Shown here one piece after another: positions 53,307 to 61,815 of a DNA stretch of 64,000 bases. Position 1 is the stretch's first letter. The number at the start of each line of letters is the position of its first letter. The stretch covers positions 62,001 through 126,000 of the forward strand of contig NZ_JAJVDH010000005.1 in assembly GCF_022758145.1 (NCBI RefSeq), given 5' to 3'. The notes beneath the pieces were generated by a model. It had not been told where the DNA came from and did not search any database. It saw only the letters and a program-made list of their open reading frames with translations. The position numbers were made by a program, and so were the translations under genes. The stretch is from Pontibacter vulgaris. GTDB lineage: Bacteria > Bacteroidota > Bacteroidia > Cytophagales > Hymenobacteraceae.

Positions 53307-56069
53307 ATGCCAAACAGTTTACGCTTAAGGTATCTGCTGCCAGGCAGTTTTTTGGGGGTGTTGATATTGCTGTTGGTTTCTTTTACTGAGGCGCAGGCTA
53401 CGCACATACGGGCAGGCGATATTACGGCGAAGCGGGATACCACCCCAAATCCTAACCCACGCCGTTTTTTCTTTACAATGATTATGTACACCGACCGTGC
53501 TTCTACAGCAGAAGACCCAACGGTGCAGATTTCTCCGGGAGATGGCAATACGATCACAGTTCCCCGGCAGGCGGTTATACCTATTGGCGACCCTTCAGAT
53601 CAGGTTGATAAAGAGATTTTTAAATGGGAGTATACTTATAACACTGACGGTACTTATATAGTGTCGTGGAACGGTATCAACAGGAATCCGAATATCCTGA
53701 ACATGGCGCCGCCCTCCGATCAGCTGACCTTTTTTATTTCTACCACCATCAATATAAATGCATTGCGCGGGTTTAACAGTACGCCTGTACTTACGGTAGC
53801 ACCGGTAGACCTTGCTGCCATTGGTCGCATCTGGGTGCATAACCCCGGCGCTTTTGACCCTGACGGAGACAGTCTTGCCTTTAAATTACGTGTGCCGCAA
53901 CGTATAGATGGAGGCGGTAATATAGCTCCGGTGCCAAATTATAGTTTGCCAGACCGTACATTTAATTGCCGGAATGCTGCCAACACCAGTGCAGCCTTCT
54001 TAACCTTAGACCTTGCCAAAGGGCAGCTTACCTGGGATGCGCCATGTGTTAAAGGAGAGTATAATGTAGCTTTTGTAGTGGAGGAGTGGCGGGTTACGCC
54101 AGGCAGGGGAGCTGTAAAGCTTGGTGAAGTGGTGCGCGATATGCAGATTATTGTGAAAGAAACCCCTAACCGGCCACCTGTACTGGCACCGAAAGATACC
54201 TGCGTAATTGCCGGCACCACCATGACCGGCATAGTTAGAGCTACTGATCCGGATAATGATTTTATAAGACTGACAGTTGCGGGTGCAGGCGGGGTTATAC
54301 CTCCGGCAACATTTACGCCGCTGGTAAACCAGGCAGGTTTGGCAACAGGGCGTTTTACATGGGCTACCCAATGCTCTGATGTGCGCGAACGTGCCTACCA
54401 GGTAATTTTCAGAGCAGAAGATGTAAGGCCTCCAACCGAAACAAAACTAGCCGACCTCCAACCCTGGAACATACGGGTAGTGGGGCCGCCGCCTCAGAAC
54501 CTGGTGGCTATAGGGCAGGACAGAGCCGTTACCCTTACCTGGGACAAGTATGTTTGCCAGAATGCTTCTACTATCAGGATCTACCGCCGCGAAGGACCAT
54601 CTAACTTTAAGCCGGATGTATGCCAGACGGGCGTGCCTGCCAGCACAGGCTATGTTCAGATTGGTGAGGTATCGAAAGATAAAACCACTTTTTTAGACGA
54701 TAATAATGGAGCAGGCTTAAAAGCAGGAGTAGAGTATTGCTATATAATTTATGCAGAGTTCCCGGCTCCGGCAGGCGGTAAAAGTATAGCTTCAATAGAG
54801 GCCTGTCTTTCTATCGAACAGGATATCCCGTACCTGACCAACGTAACTGTTGATGCAACCAGCGCTACTGCAGGTCAGATTACAGTGAAATGGACGCAGC
54901 CACGCAAAGGGCTTGATAAACTGGTGCCGCCACTGGAATATCGCTTGTACCGCAAAACCGGGCAGAGCGGAAATGCCGGTTACACCGAAGTAAAACGTAC
55001 CCGCAACCTGGCCGATACCACTTTTGTAAACACTGGACTTAACACACTGGAGCAGGCATATCGCTATAAACTGGAGTTCTATCAGTCAGGGCCTAACGGT
55101 GCAGCGACAGTACTGCGTGATAGTACTTCGGCCTCCAGCGTTAGGCTTGAAGCGGCAGCTACCAGTACAGATGCAGATAAGTTTGTTACCCTGAACTGGA
55201 CCTATAATGTGCCCTGGAAGAACGAAGTGCTAAAGCACTACATTTACCGTGTAGTAAATAATAACCGTGTGTTAATTGATAGTGTGCAGGCAACAGCAGC
55301 CAGTGGTACTTACACCGACAGGGGAACCATTGCCGAAGCGCCGCTAGTGCGGGGTAATACCTACTGTTACGTTGTAGAAACAAGAGGTACATACCAGATT
55401 GCCGGATTGCCTGAACCGTTGCGTAATTTCTCGCAGCAGGTTTGTGTGGAACTGCCTAAAATTATCTGTCCGCCGACACTTACACTGGCCAAGTTAAACT
55501 GCGATGAGTTTAACCAGAACCCAACGCAGCCACCTTACCAGAATGTGCTGAATTGGGTGCCACAGATAAGCGATGATTGTACCGACCAGATAGACTATTA
55601 CACGGTATACTTTAAACCAACCTTAGACGCTGAGTATGTGAAACTGGATACTACCTCCAACACAACTTACACGCATACCGGATTGCAGTCGTTTGCGGGT
55701 TGCTATAAAGTTACGGCTACAGACAGGGCTGGTAACGAAAGTGATTTCAGTAACGAAGAATGCAATGATAACTGTATTTTCTTCCTGTTGCCAAATATCA
55801 TCACGCCAAATGGAGATGGGTTGAATGATGTTTTCCGTCCTGATAAACGTGCAGCATTTATCAAATCCATGAAGTTTAGTGTGTTTAACCGATGGGGTGT
55901 GAAAGTTTTTGATGGCAATGATCCTTTTATAAACTGGGCAGGTGTAGACAATAATGGCAACCGACTGACAGATGGCGTATACTACTATGAAGCGCAGGTC
56001 GAGTTCTATACTATAGATCCGGCCAAAGCACGATCCAAGTATAAAGGCTGGGTAGAGATCACACGATGA
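53307..56069 (+). CDS. T9SS cargo-like protein with gliding-motility C-terminal domain
   Basis: 920 residues with a signal peptide (ending about FTEAQA, residue 31). The N-terminal 300 residues are beta-rich; several fibronectin-III-like units follow (for example starting PQNLVAIGQDRAVTLTWDKY and VTVDATSATAGQITVKW). The last 90 residues (from LLPNIITPNGDGLNDVFRP) are the type-B sorting domain of SprB-like proteins. It should be exported by the type IX system and sit at the cell surface; adhesion or gliding is possible. Four-base overlap (ATGA) with the next gene. Confidence 0.88.
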   Translation: MPNSLRLRYLLPGSFLGVLILLLVSFTEAQATHIRAGDITAKRDTTPNPNPRRFFFTMIMYTDRASTAEDPTVQISPGDGNTITVPRQAVIPIGDPSDQVDKEIFKWEYTYNTDGTYIVSWNGINRNPNILNMAPPSDQLTFFISTTININALRGFNSTPVLTVAPVDLAAIGRIWVHNPGAFDPDGDSLAFKLRVPQRIDGGGNIAPVPNYSLPDRTFNCRNAANTSAAFLTLDLAKGQLTWDAPCVKGEYNVAFVVEEWRVTPGRGAVKLGEVVRDMQIIVKETPNRPPVLAPKDTCVIAGTTMTGIVRATDPDNDFIRLTVAGAGGVIPPATFTPLVNQAGLATGRFTWATQCSDVRERAYQVIFRAEDVRPPTETKLADLQPWNIRVVGPPPQNLVAIGQDRAVTLTWDKYVCQNASTIRIYRREGPSNFKPDVCQTGVPASTGYVQIGEVSKDKTTFLDDNNGAGLKAGVEYCYIIYAEFPAPAGGKSIASIEACLSIEQDIPYLTNVTVDATSATAGQITVKWTQPRKGLDKLVPPLEYRLYRKTGQSGNAGYTEVKRTRNLADTTFVNTGLNTLEQAYRYKLEFYQSGPNGAATVLRDSTSASSVRLEAAATSTDADKFVTLNWTYNVPWKNEVLKHYIYRVVNNNRVLIDSVQATAASGTYTDRGTIAEAPLVRGNTYCYVVETRGTYQIAGLPEPLRNFSQQVCVELPKIICPPTLTLAKLNCDEFNQNPTQPPYQNVLNWVPQISDDCTDQIDYYTVYFKPTLDAEYVKLDTTSNTTYTHTGLQSFAGCYKVTATDRAGNESDFSNEECNDNCIFFLLPNIITPNGDGLNDVFRPDKRAAFIKSMKFSVFNRWGVKVFDGNDPFINWAGVDNNGNRLTDGVYYYEAQVEFYTIDPAKARSKYKGWVEITR

Positions 56070-56494
56070 AAGTAGAAAACATAGAGCAGTTACAGGGTAA
56101 GCCCATCGTTTTTTACGATGGCACCTGCGGCTTTTGCCAGGCAAGTATACAGCTGGCCTTAAAGTATAACAAGAAGCAGGATTTATACTTTGCTGCCCTG
56201 CAATCGGGGCTGGCCGAGCAATTGGTGCCACAAGTGCAACTACCTGACCCATTGCCTGATTCTATACTTTTCTTCGAGAACGGAACACTCTATACTGAGT
56301 CTGAAGCCGCCCTTCGTATTGCCCGCCATCTCACATTTCCGTGGTCAGTGCTTTACTATTTCAGGTTTATTCCTTTATCTTTCCGCAATTTTGTGTACCG
56401 CTTCGTGGCAAGGCACCGCTACCTGATAGCCGGCCGCACCGAAGCTTGTATGCTGCCAAGCCCTGAAGAACAGGCAAGGTTTATAGCATATTAA
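56066..56494 (+). CDS. DCC-family thiol oxidoreductase-like protein (DUF393)
   Basis: 142 residues with YDGTCGFCQ (DxxCxxC) near the start, the hallmark of the DCC family, a thioredoxin-fold group of uncertain function. Coupled to the large cargo protein by a four-base overlap, but a functional link is not obvious. Confidence 0.87.
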   Translation: MKVENIEQLQGKPIVFYDGTCGFCQASIQLALKYNKKQDLYFAALQSGLAEQLVPQVQLPDPLPDSILFFENGTLYTESEAALRIARHLTFPWSVLYYFRFIPLSFRNFVYRFVARHRYLIAGRTEACMLPSPEEQARFIAY

Positions 56495-56495
56495 G

Positions 56496-56629
56496 GACAC
56501 AAGACATTAGATACAAGTACTAAGCTATTTATAGTTATTAGGGTTAGAAGTAATACAGCTTTATGATTTTAATGACTGTGGCTACTACTAATTTTGTCTT
56601 GTGTCTCATGTCTAATATCTATTGTCTAT
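56496..56629. repeat. Inverted ACACAAGAC/ATTAGATA-type repeat
   Basis: GACACAAGAC (56496-56505) is the exact complement of GTCTTGTGTC (56596-56605). Next to both are ATTAGATA and TCTAATATCTA-like units. A related stretch (TCTAAGATCTAACGTCTAAT, about 19888-19907) follows the paaD gene. It looks like a dispersed short repeat family of Bacteroidota intergenic DNA. It fills the 154-bp gap before fabD. Confidence 0.5.
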
Positions 56630-56648
56630 CAAAAATTAACAATAAAGA

Positions 56649-57530
56649 ATGAAGAAAGCATACGTTTTCCCGGGACAGGGTTCTCAGTTTGTAGGTATGG
56701 GCAAAGACCTGTACGAGCAGCACGAAGAAGCAAAGAAACTGTTTGATAAGGCAAACGAGATCCTGGGTTTTAACATTACCGAGATCATGTTTAACGGCAC
56801 CGACGAGGAACTGAAGCAAACCAAAGTAACGCAGCCTGCTATTTTCCTGCACTCTGTGGCTCAGGCCGCAGTTGCCAAGGATTTTGCTCCGGATATGGTG
56901 GCTGGCCACTCGTTAGGGGAGTTCTCGGCGTTGGTAGCCAGCAAAGTACTGAGCTTTGAAGATGGCCTGAGACTGGTATCTAAAAGAGCACTGGCCATGC
57001 AGGCAGCCTGCGAAGCCAACCCATCAACCATGGCCGCTATACTTGGCCTGGAAGATGAAAAGGTTGAAGAGGTTTGTGCTTCTATAGAAGGTGAAGTAGT
57101 AGTGGCAGCTAACTATAACTGCCCGGGCCAGTTGGTAATTTCTGGTTCAAACAAAGGTATAGAAATTGCCTGCGAGAAAATGAAAGAAGCCGGAGCCAAG
57201 CGTGCATTGCCATTACCAGTAGGTGGCGCTTTCCACTCACCGCTGATGAAACCTGCCGAGGAAGAACTGGCAAAAGCCATTAACGAAACTACTTTCAGCA
57301 AAGGTATCTGTCCGGTTTATCAGAACGTAGATGCCCTGCCACACATCGACCCAACCGAGATCAAAGAAAACCTGATCAAGCAATTAACCGCTCCGGTTCG
57401 CTGGACACAGTCTGTGCAGCAGATGGTAGCCGATGGTGCTACACATTTTATTGAGTGCGGCCCTGGTAAAGTGTTGCAAGGCCTGGTTAAAAAGATAGAG
57501 CGCACTGCCGAAGTTAGCTCAGTAGAGTAG
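56649..57530 (+). CDS. fabD: Malonyl-CoA:ACP transacylase
   Basis: 293 residues. Nucleophile GHSLGE, start VFPGQGSQFVGMG, and GAFHSPLM with the catalytic His. It loads malonyl groups onto ACP for fatty-acid synthesis. No other fab gene adjoins it. Followed by a terminator. Confidence 0.96.
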   Translation: MKKAYVFPGQGSQFVGMGKDLYEQHEEAKKLFDKANEILGFNITEIMFNGTDEELKQTKVTQPAIFLHSVAQAAVAKDFAPDMVAGHSLGEFSALVASKVLSFEDGLRLVSKRALAMQAACEANPSTMAAILGLEDEKVEEVCASIEGEVVVAANYNCPGQLVISGSNKGIEIACEKMKEAGAKRALPLPVGGAFHSPLMKPAEEELAKAINETTFSKGICPVYQNVDALPHIDPTEIKENLIKQLTAPVRWTQSVQQMVADGATHFIECGPGKVLQGLVKKIERTAEVSSVE

Positions 57531-57557
57531 TAGCTAAATCTGAAAGTACAAAGTATA

Positions 57558-57590
57558 AACGCCCTCTCTGGTTAAAACAGAGAGGGCGTT
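57558..57590 (+). terminator. Terminator after fabD
   Basis: AACGCCCTCTCTG (57558-57570) pairs with CAGAGAGGGCGTT (57578-57590), then GCTTTTG. AAGTATAAA (57551-57559) precedes the stem. The T tract is short. Confidence 0.8.
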
Positions 57591-57630
57591 GCTTTTGATA
57601 ACTGATGCTTTTAATAATCAGCTAGAAGGT

Positions 57631-58176
57631 CTAATCGTGTTCTTTGGCTTCTTTGTGAGTCTTTTGTATCGTGCCTGCCGGATGCTGTGCAGGAGCATAG
57701 ATGGTGTATAGTTTGAGCTCCTCCTTGCCAATGTTCTTTATATGGTGCCAATGGCCGGAAGGGATAAGTATTGCCCAGTTCTCAGACACCTTTTTGTCAA
57801 AGCTCAGGTTATCTTTTGATTTCCCTATGCGTACCTGCGCCTGGCCTTGCTCAATCCGTAGAAACTGGTCCACATCTCCATGTAACTCCAGGTCTATTTC
57901 CTCACCTGCCTTTAGCGACATGAGCACCATTTGCAAGTGTTCGCCTGTCCACTGTACATGGCGGTAGTTCGGGTTGTTTAACGTTGCCTGTTCTATGTCG
58001 ATCACCCAAGGCTTTTTTCCCATATCCCCGCCTTGCTGCGCTGCTGCTGGAGTAGCCTGCTTTGTTTGGAATGTACTTGCCTCTGTATTTGCCCCGCTCG
58101 TCCTGGCCTCGTCACAACTGCATAAGAGCGCTAAAAGTAGAAGGCTTGCCGCATAAATTATATTTCCCCTTTCCAT
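57631..58176 (-). CDS. Cupin-domain lipoprotein
   Basis: 181 residues with a lipobox LLCSC (about Cys21). A cupin fold follows at about 65-160 with metal-type residues ELHGDVDQFLRIEQGQ and PSGHWHHIKN. Enzymatic role unknown; small cupins of this kind can be isomerases, dioxygenases or sensors. Divergent from the CPBP gene. Confidence 0.8.
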   Translation of the reverse strand: MERGNIIYAASLLLLALLCSCDEARTSGANTEASTFQTKQATPAAAQQGGDMGKKPWVIDIEQATLNNPNYRHVQWTGEHLQMVLMSLKAGEEIDLELHGDVDQFLRIEQGQAQVRIGKSKDNLSFDKKVSENWAILIPSGHWHHIKNIGKEELKLYTIYAPAQHPAGTIQKTHKEAKEHD

Positions 58177-58287
58177 AGACAGATATTTTATACATAGAAA
58201 GATTCTCTATAAATAATAACGAAAGCTTATAGATTATGTTGAAAAAGTTATAGTATTTTGCAGATTCCTGATACATTATATAAGACT

Positions 58288-59094
58288 ATGAAAAATAAGA
58301 TTGCCCTTATCCTGTGGATCGGTGGGTTCATACTTCTGAACCTGTATGCCAACCTGATCCCGAAACTGTTTCAATTCGATCCGCTTCCTTGGTTGGGCTG
58401 GGCGGTAGGTTTCTTTGTTGTAGCTTTTCTGCTTGCCAAGTATGTGCTCCAGCTAAAAGGGCTTCAATCGTTTGGCATGCAATTGCACCGGGGCTGGGGC
58501 CGGAATCTGCTGATCGGATTTATACTTGGCTTTGGCATCTGGGGCCTTAAAAACCTGGTGTTTTATAGTATGGGTAAGTTTGAGGTAACAGGTATGATGG
58601 ATGCCAGCTACATTTACCCAATGCTTGCGCTGGCACTGCTCGGAATGTTCTTCGCCTCTGCCATCAACGACCTGATGATACGGGGCTACAGCTTTGCTTT
58701 CTGTAAAAAAGAAAACCAGTTGCGCTGGTACCTTATATTTGCCACGGTGCTTTATACTCTGGACGATTCCTGGAACGAAGGCTTTGACATCATGAACCTG
58801 GGTTTTTCAGCTGTGCTGGGCATTTCGCTGGCTTATACAGTTGTTAAAACCGGCTCTATCTGGATGGCGATTGGTATACACTGGGGTAGTAACATGATGT
58901 TCAGGGTAATGTCTGGCTTTGATGGACAGGGAGTGTGGCAGCTTGATAATATGAAAGATGGCTTTACTTATGAGCTGATTAGCATTGTAATTACGGCGCT
59001 TCTATTCCCGGTTTTATACTTTCTGCTCAGAAACAGAAAGGCCAACGAAATTATACCTTTAAATAAGCCTTCGGAAACACCTGAATTTGCTTGA
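58288..59094 (+). CDS. CPBP-family membrane protein lacking canonical catalytic residues
   Basis: 268 residues, about seven membrane helices. The layout fits CPBP intramembrane proteases (Rce1/Abi): motif 1 SAINDLMIRGYS (about 125-135), motif 2 VLYTLDDS (about 154-161), motif 3 GIHWGSNM (about 196-203). Motif 1 normally reads EExxxR; here the pair is Asn127-Asp128. The motif 2 His is Asp160. Only His198 and Asn202 of motif 3 are kept. It may be an inactive or differently tuned homologue. The ATG at 58288 was chosen (MKNKIALILW). Confidence 0.75.
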   Translation: MKNKIALILWIGGFILLNLYANLIPKLFQFDPLPWLGWAVGFFVVAFLLAKYVLQLKGLQSFGMQLHRGWGRNLLIGFILGFGIWGLKNLVFYSMGKFEVTGMMDASYIYPMLALALLGMFFASAINDLMIRGYSFAFCKKENQLRWYLIFATVLYTLDDSWNEGFDIMNLGFSAVLGISLAYTVVKTGSIWMAIGIHWGSNMMFRVMSGFDGQGVWQLDNMKDGFTYELISIVITALLFPVLYFLLRNRKANEIIPLNKPSETPEFA

Positions 59095-59107
59095 TATTTT
59101 GAACTCT

Positions 59108-59413
59108 ATGAACCTGGAAAACAGAAAAGAAGTGCTTAAACTGGTAAATGCTACTCATGCCAAAGTGGAGTCATTTTACCCGCAGGAAGCCGTTTACAAA
59201 AACACGCCGGAGTGGGCAGAAAAACGCAGGTTATTATTAGCTGATTTAGCCCTGCACCTGGCAGAGGATGCAATGAAAGGTGAAAGTATAAATGAAGGTT
59301 CTTTAAAGAATCACTTGTTTGCTATACTTAAGATCAGTAGTGAATTTTTCCCGGAAGCGAATTTTACGCAGGCTGCTGATCTTGTGGATGATGAAAGTTT
59401 AATAGTAGGGTAG
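59108..59413 (+). CDS. Small protein of unknown function
   Basis: 101 residues from MNLENRKEVLKLV, mostly helical and acidic. No domain recognised. It follows the CPBP gene after 13 bp and may be in one transcript with it. Confidence 0.65.
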   Translation: MNLENRKEVLKLVNATHAKVESFYPQEAVYKNTPEWAEKRRLLLADLALHLAEDAMKGESINEGSLKNHLFAILKISSEFFPEANFTQAADLVDDESLIVG

Positions 59414-59423
59414 CCAGTGCTGT

Positions 59424-60167
59424 TTAGTAATGAGCTGTAACTTTAGTCTGAGGTAGTTTGTCTATTCGTTTTTTATTTTCGACTGATATTTCAGAACCTT
59501 CTGCCAGCATAACTGAAGCAGGTGTTTGGTTGTTTAGAAAGCTGAATTTTGTACCATAAACTTGCCCGAAGTCCACATCAATGGTATAATCCAGAATATC
59601 ATAAGAAGCCCATCTTGGGTGTGTAACTTCGTATTCGTTAGTGCAACTTTTGTTAATTTTTGCATAACCCCAATAATGCTCGGTTATAAATTCAGTTTCG
59701 CTACCGGCTGGTATCGTGTTTGCATGTAGGTTTGCCCGAACGCTGAATTTATTCCATTGCGCATTTTTCTTCCAACAGTATTCAACTTGCCTTTCACAAG
59801 CTGTTTCAGCCCAGGTATGTTTCATTGGAAGCGTCTCGTAATTTTCGTTGTACACAGTGTTTGCCACAAATGTTAAAGCATACCTGGGCACGATTTCTTT
59901 TATGAATACAACCCCACGTTTCCATTCATTCGCTTCAAATCTCTTAACATAAAACCGGAGGTTTACTTCTTCGAAGTTTACATGATAAGGAATCTTTATG
60001 CCCAGTAGCTTTGTGTTTACAAACATGAACCCAACCAAGCTTACATAGCACTTGCCATTCCATAAATCGAGTTCGGTACCATATGGCACAAATTCGTTTA
60101 GCACTGAACTATCAACTTCAAAGTTTGCAATTGCTAACTTTCGCCATTCTGCTTTTAAGAAACTCAT
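59424..60167 (-). CDS. DUF2071-family protein
   Basis: 247 residues, whole-length DUF2071 (YqjF-like): VPYGTELDLWNGKCYVSLVGF, LRFYVKRFEANEWKRGVVF and the final acetoacetate-decarboxylase-like beta strands. Function unknown. The gene and its right neighbour are AT-rich. I found no AAGTATA heptamer inside this gene, unlike its surroundings, which suggests a different history. Confidence 0.85.
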   Translation of the reverse strand: MSFLKAEWRKLAIANFEVDSSVLNEFVPYGTELDLWNGKCYVSLVGFMFVNTKLLGIKIPYHVNFEEVNLRFYVKRFEANEWKRGVVFIKEIVPRYALTFVANTVYNENYETLPMKHTWAETACERQVEYCWKKNAQWNKFSVRANLHANTIPAGSETEFITEHYWGYAKINKSCTNEYEVTHPRWASYDILDYTIDVDFGQVYGTKFSFLNNQTPASVMLAEGSEISVENKKRIDKLPQTKVTAHY

Positions 60168-60271
60168 ATTCTTTAAGTTAATGCTAACGGTTAGTCTGGA
60201 ATGTGAATGAGCGCCGGCTTAAGTATGGTTTATATGCTTTGTTGTTAGCTGCCATTTCTTTTATTTCTTAA

Positions 60272-60715
60272 TTAAAGTTCCTGCTTTATATCCTGAAATT
60301 TCAGTCTTAATTCTTTTAATACTTTGTCTGGATCTGAACTTATAATGTGTCGAAATATACTTGAACTGGTCAGGGCAAAACATACTTTACTTCCGTCCTG
60401 AAATTTAATACAGTACTTCAACGGTATGATTGTTTGCTCTACTGATTTAAATCTAGTTATTGGTTTAGCTTTAGCACTAAATAATTTCTTGATTATTATA
60501 TTATCTCCCTCCAAGTATAAGTCAGCGTAGGTATAGGCGTGTCTAATCACAAGTATACTTGGAACTAAAAAAGTCAAAAGAAAGCCAATTCCTTCAATGC
60601 TAAAGTTTTTTGTGACGATAATGTAAAGCAAGAACACGCATAAAGGAATAATGACAAGTAGCACCATAACTTGGCCTACAACAGCATATCCCCCACTAAT
60701 TTTTTCTTGCTCCAT
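60272..60715 (-). CDS. Small membrane protein with PH-like domain
   Basis: 147 residues: two N-terminal membrane helices (about 12-32 and 40-58) and a C-terminal beta-rich PH-like unit (ADLYLEGDNIIIKKLFSAKA, FKSVEQTIIPLKYCIKF). Role unknown. On the same strand as the DUF2071 gene but 104 bp away, so cotranscription is uncertain. Confidence 0.65.
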   Translation of the reverse strand: MEQEKISGGYAVVGQVMVLLVIIPLCVFLLYIIVTKNFSIEGIGFLLTFLVPSILVIRHAYTYADLYLEGDNIIIKKLFSAKAKPITRFKSVEQTIIPLKYCIKFQDGSKVCFALTSSSIFRHIISSDPDKVLKELRLKFQDIKQEL

Positions 60716-60807
60716 TTTTGACCTTTTATACTTGCCACCTAACTAACAGCTATAAAAAATACCAACCCTTAGTTACACACTAACAATTAGCAGTTAAATA
60801 AGTAAGC

Positions 60808-61164
60808 TTACTTTACAATCTGGTCGGCAGAAGACCTGTTCAGCGCAATTGGAATATTGTTGATCACAGCTGTGCGGATTAGTGTCTGGATGTCGTGTTC
60901 GTGGCCGTGTGGCGTTTCTACATCAATAAAGAAAATTACCTTGTCTATCTGGCCTTGTAGTATCTGCGCAGCCAGCAAAATATCGCCCCCGCTTGGTCCG
61001 TGGCCGAATGCCTCAATGTTCAGGTCCAGCAGGTCGTTTATCATTTTAGATGTGTTGGTAGTGCCTATAAGTTTGTAACCGCGCAGCGCCTCCTGGTTGT
61101 TTTTTACCCAGTTCAGCAATTCTGTTTTTTTGTTGTTATGGGCAATTAGTGCAAGTGTTTTCAT
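60808..61164 (-). CDS. mgsA: Methylglyoxal synthase
   Basis: 118 residues from the ATG at 61164 (MKTLALIAHNNKK). Catalytic Asp in GPSGGD and the TPHGHEHD loop are as in MgsA, which turns dihydroxyacetone phosphate into methylglyoxal. A longer frame upstream has no family support. Confidence 0.92.
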   Translation of the reverse strand: MKTLALIAHNNKKTELLNWVKNNQEALRGYKLIGTTNTSKMINDLLDLNIEAFGHGPSGGDILLAAQILQGQIDKVIFFIDVETPHGHEHDIQTLIRTAVINNIPIALNRSSADQIVK

Positions 61165-61332
61165 GTATAAATAAAATTTTAATGATCTATGCTCAATCAC
61201 GGGTTTATAGTATCAGCACTATAACTGATGAAGTATAAACCGGCAGGAGCAAGTTAGCAAATTGGTGTATTAAATATGGGGTTTCTGCAATGTTTTGAAC
61301 ACAGTATTATTGGTATGCTCCCACAAGCCTGA

Positions 61333-61815
61333 TTAAGTATAAATCTGTACTTCCAGCTTATCTGCACAGGATTTAAGCAGCTGGCTTATACTTTGCCCGA
61401 GCACCGGGTGCACAAGTTCTGGAGCCAATTCGGCTATAGGCATTAGCGTAAACCGGCGTAGGTGCAGTTGCGGATGAGGAATAGTTAGTCGCTGGGTTTG
61501 CAGAACGAGGCTGTCGTAGAAAAGAATATCTATATCGATAACGCGTGCGCCCCAATGTTCCTGGCGTATGCGGCCAAGCTCATGTTCAATAGCATTTATA
61601 CGTTGCAAAACCTGTTCCGGCGTAAGTTCGGTTTTAACTTCCAGTACCTGGTTCAGGAAAGCAGGCTGATCGGTTTTGCCCCAGGCAGCTGTTTCGTATA
61701 AACCGGAACTTCGTGAAATGGTGCCAACGTCCGCCGCTATACTTTCGCGGGCTTGCTGCAGGTATGCGGTTCGGTTGCCGAGGTTGCCGCCCAGCAATAA
61801 GTATAATTCAGGCAT
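61333..61815 (-). CDS. folK: 6-hydroxymethyl-dihydropterin pyrophosphokinase
   Basis: 160 residues. LLLGGNLGNR, RIRQEHWGARVIDIDILFYD and IPHPQLHLRRFTLMPIAE match HPPK of folate synthesis. Its start overlaps the hydrolase stop by 8 bp. Stop codon TAA lies inside TATACTTAA. Confidence 0.95.
   Translation of the reverse strand: MPELYLLLGGNLGNRTAYLQQARESIAADVGTISRSSGLYETAAWGKTDQPAFLNQVLEVKTELTPEQVLQRINAIEHELGRIRQEHWGARVIDIDILFYDSLVLQTQRLTIPHPQLHLRRFTLMPIAELAPELVHPVLGQSISQLLKSCADKLEVQIYT

Noticed and set aside
60168..60271. Integron attC-like site between the DUF2071 and PH-like genes
   Set aside because: GCTAAC and GTTAGC are present, but the inner arms do not pair as required for attC, and no integrase is in the window.
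61165..61200. Twelve-residue N-terminal extension of methylglyoxal synthase
   Set aside because: The family starts at MKTLALIAH; the extra residues lie in the leader.
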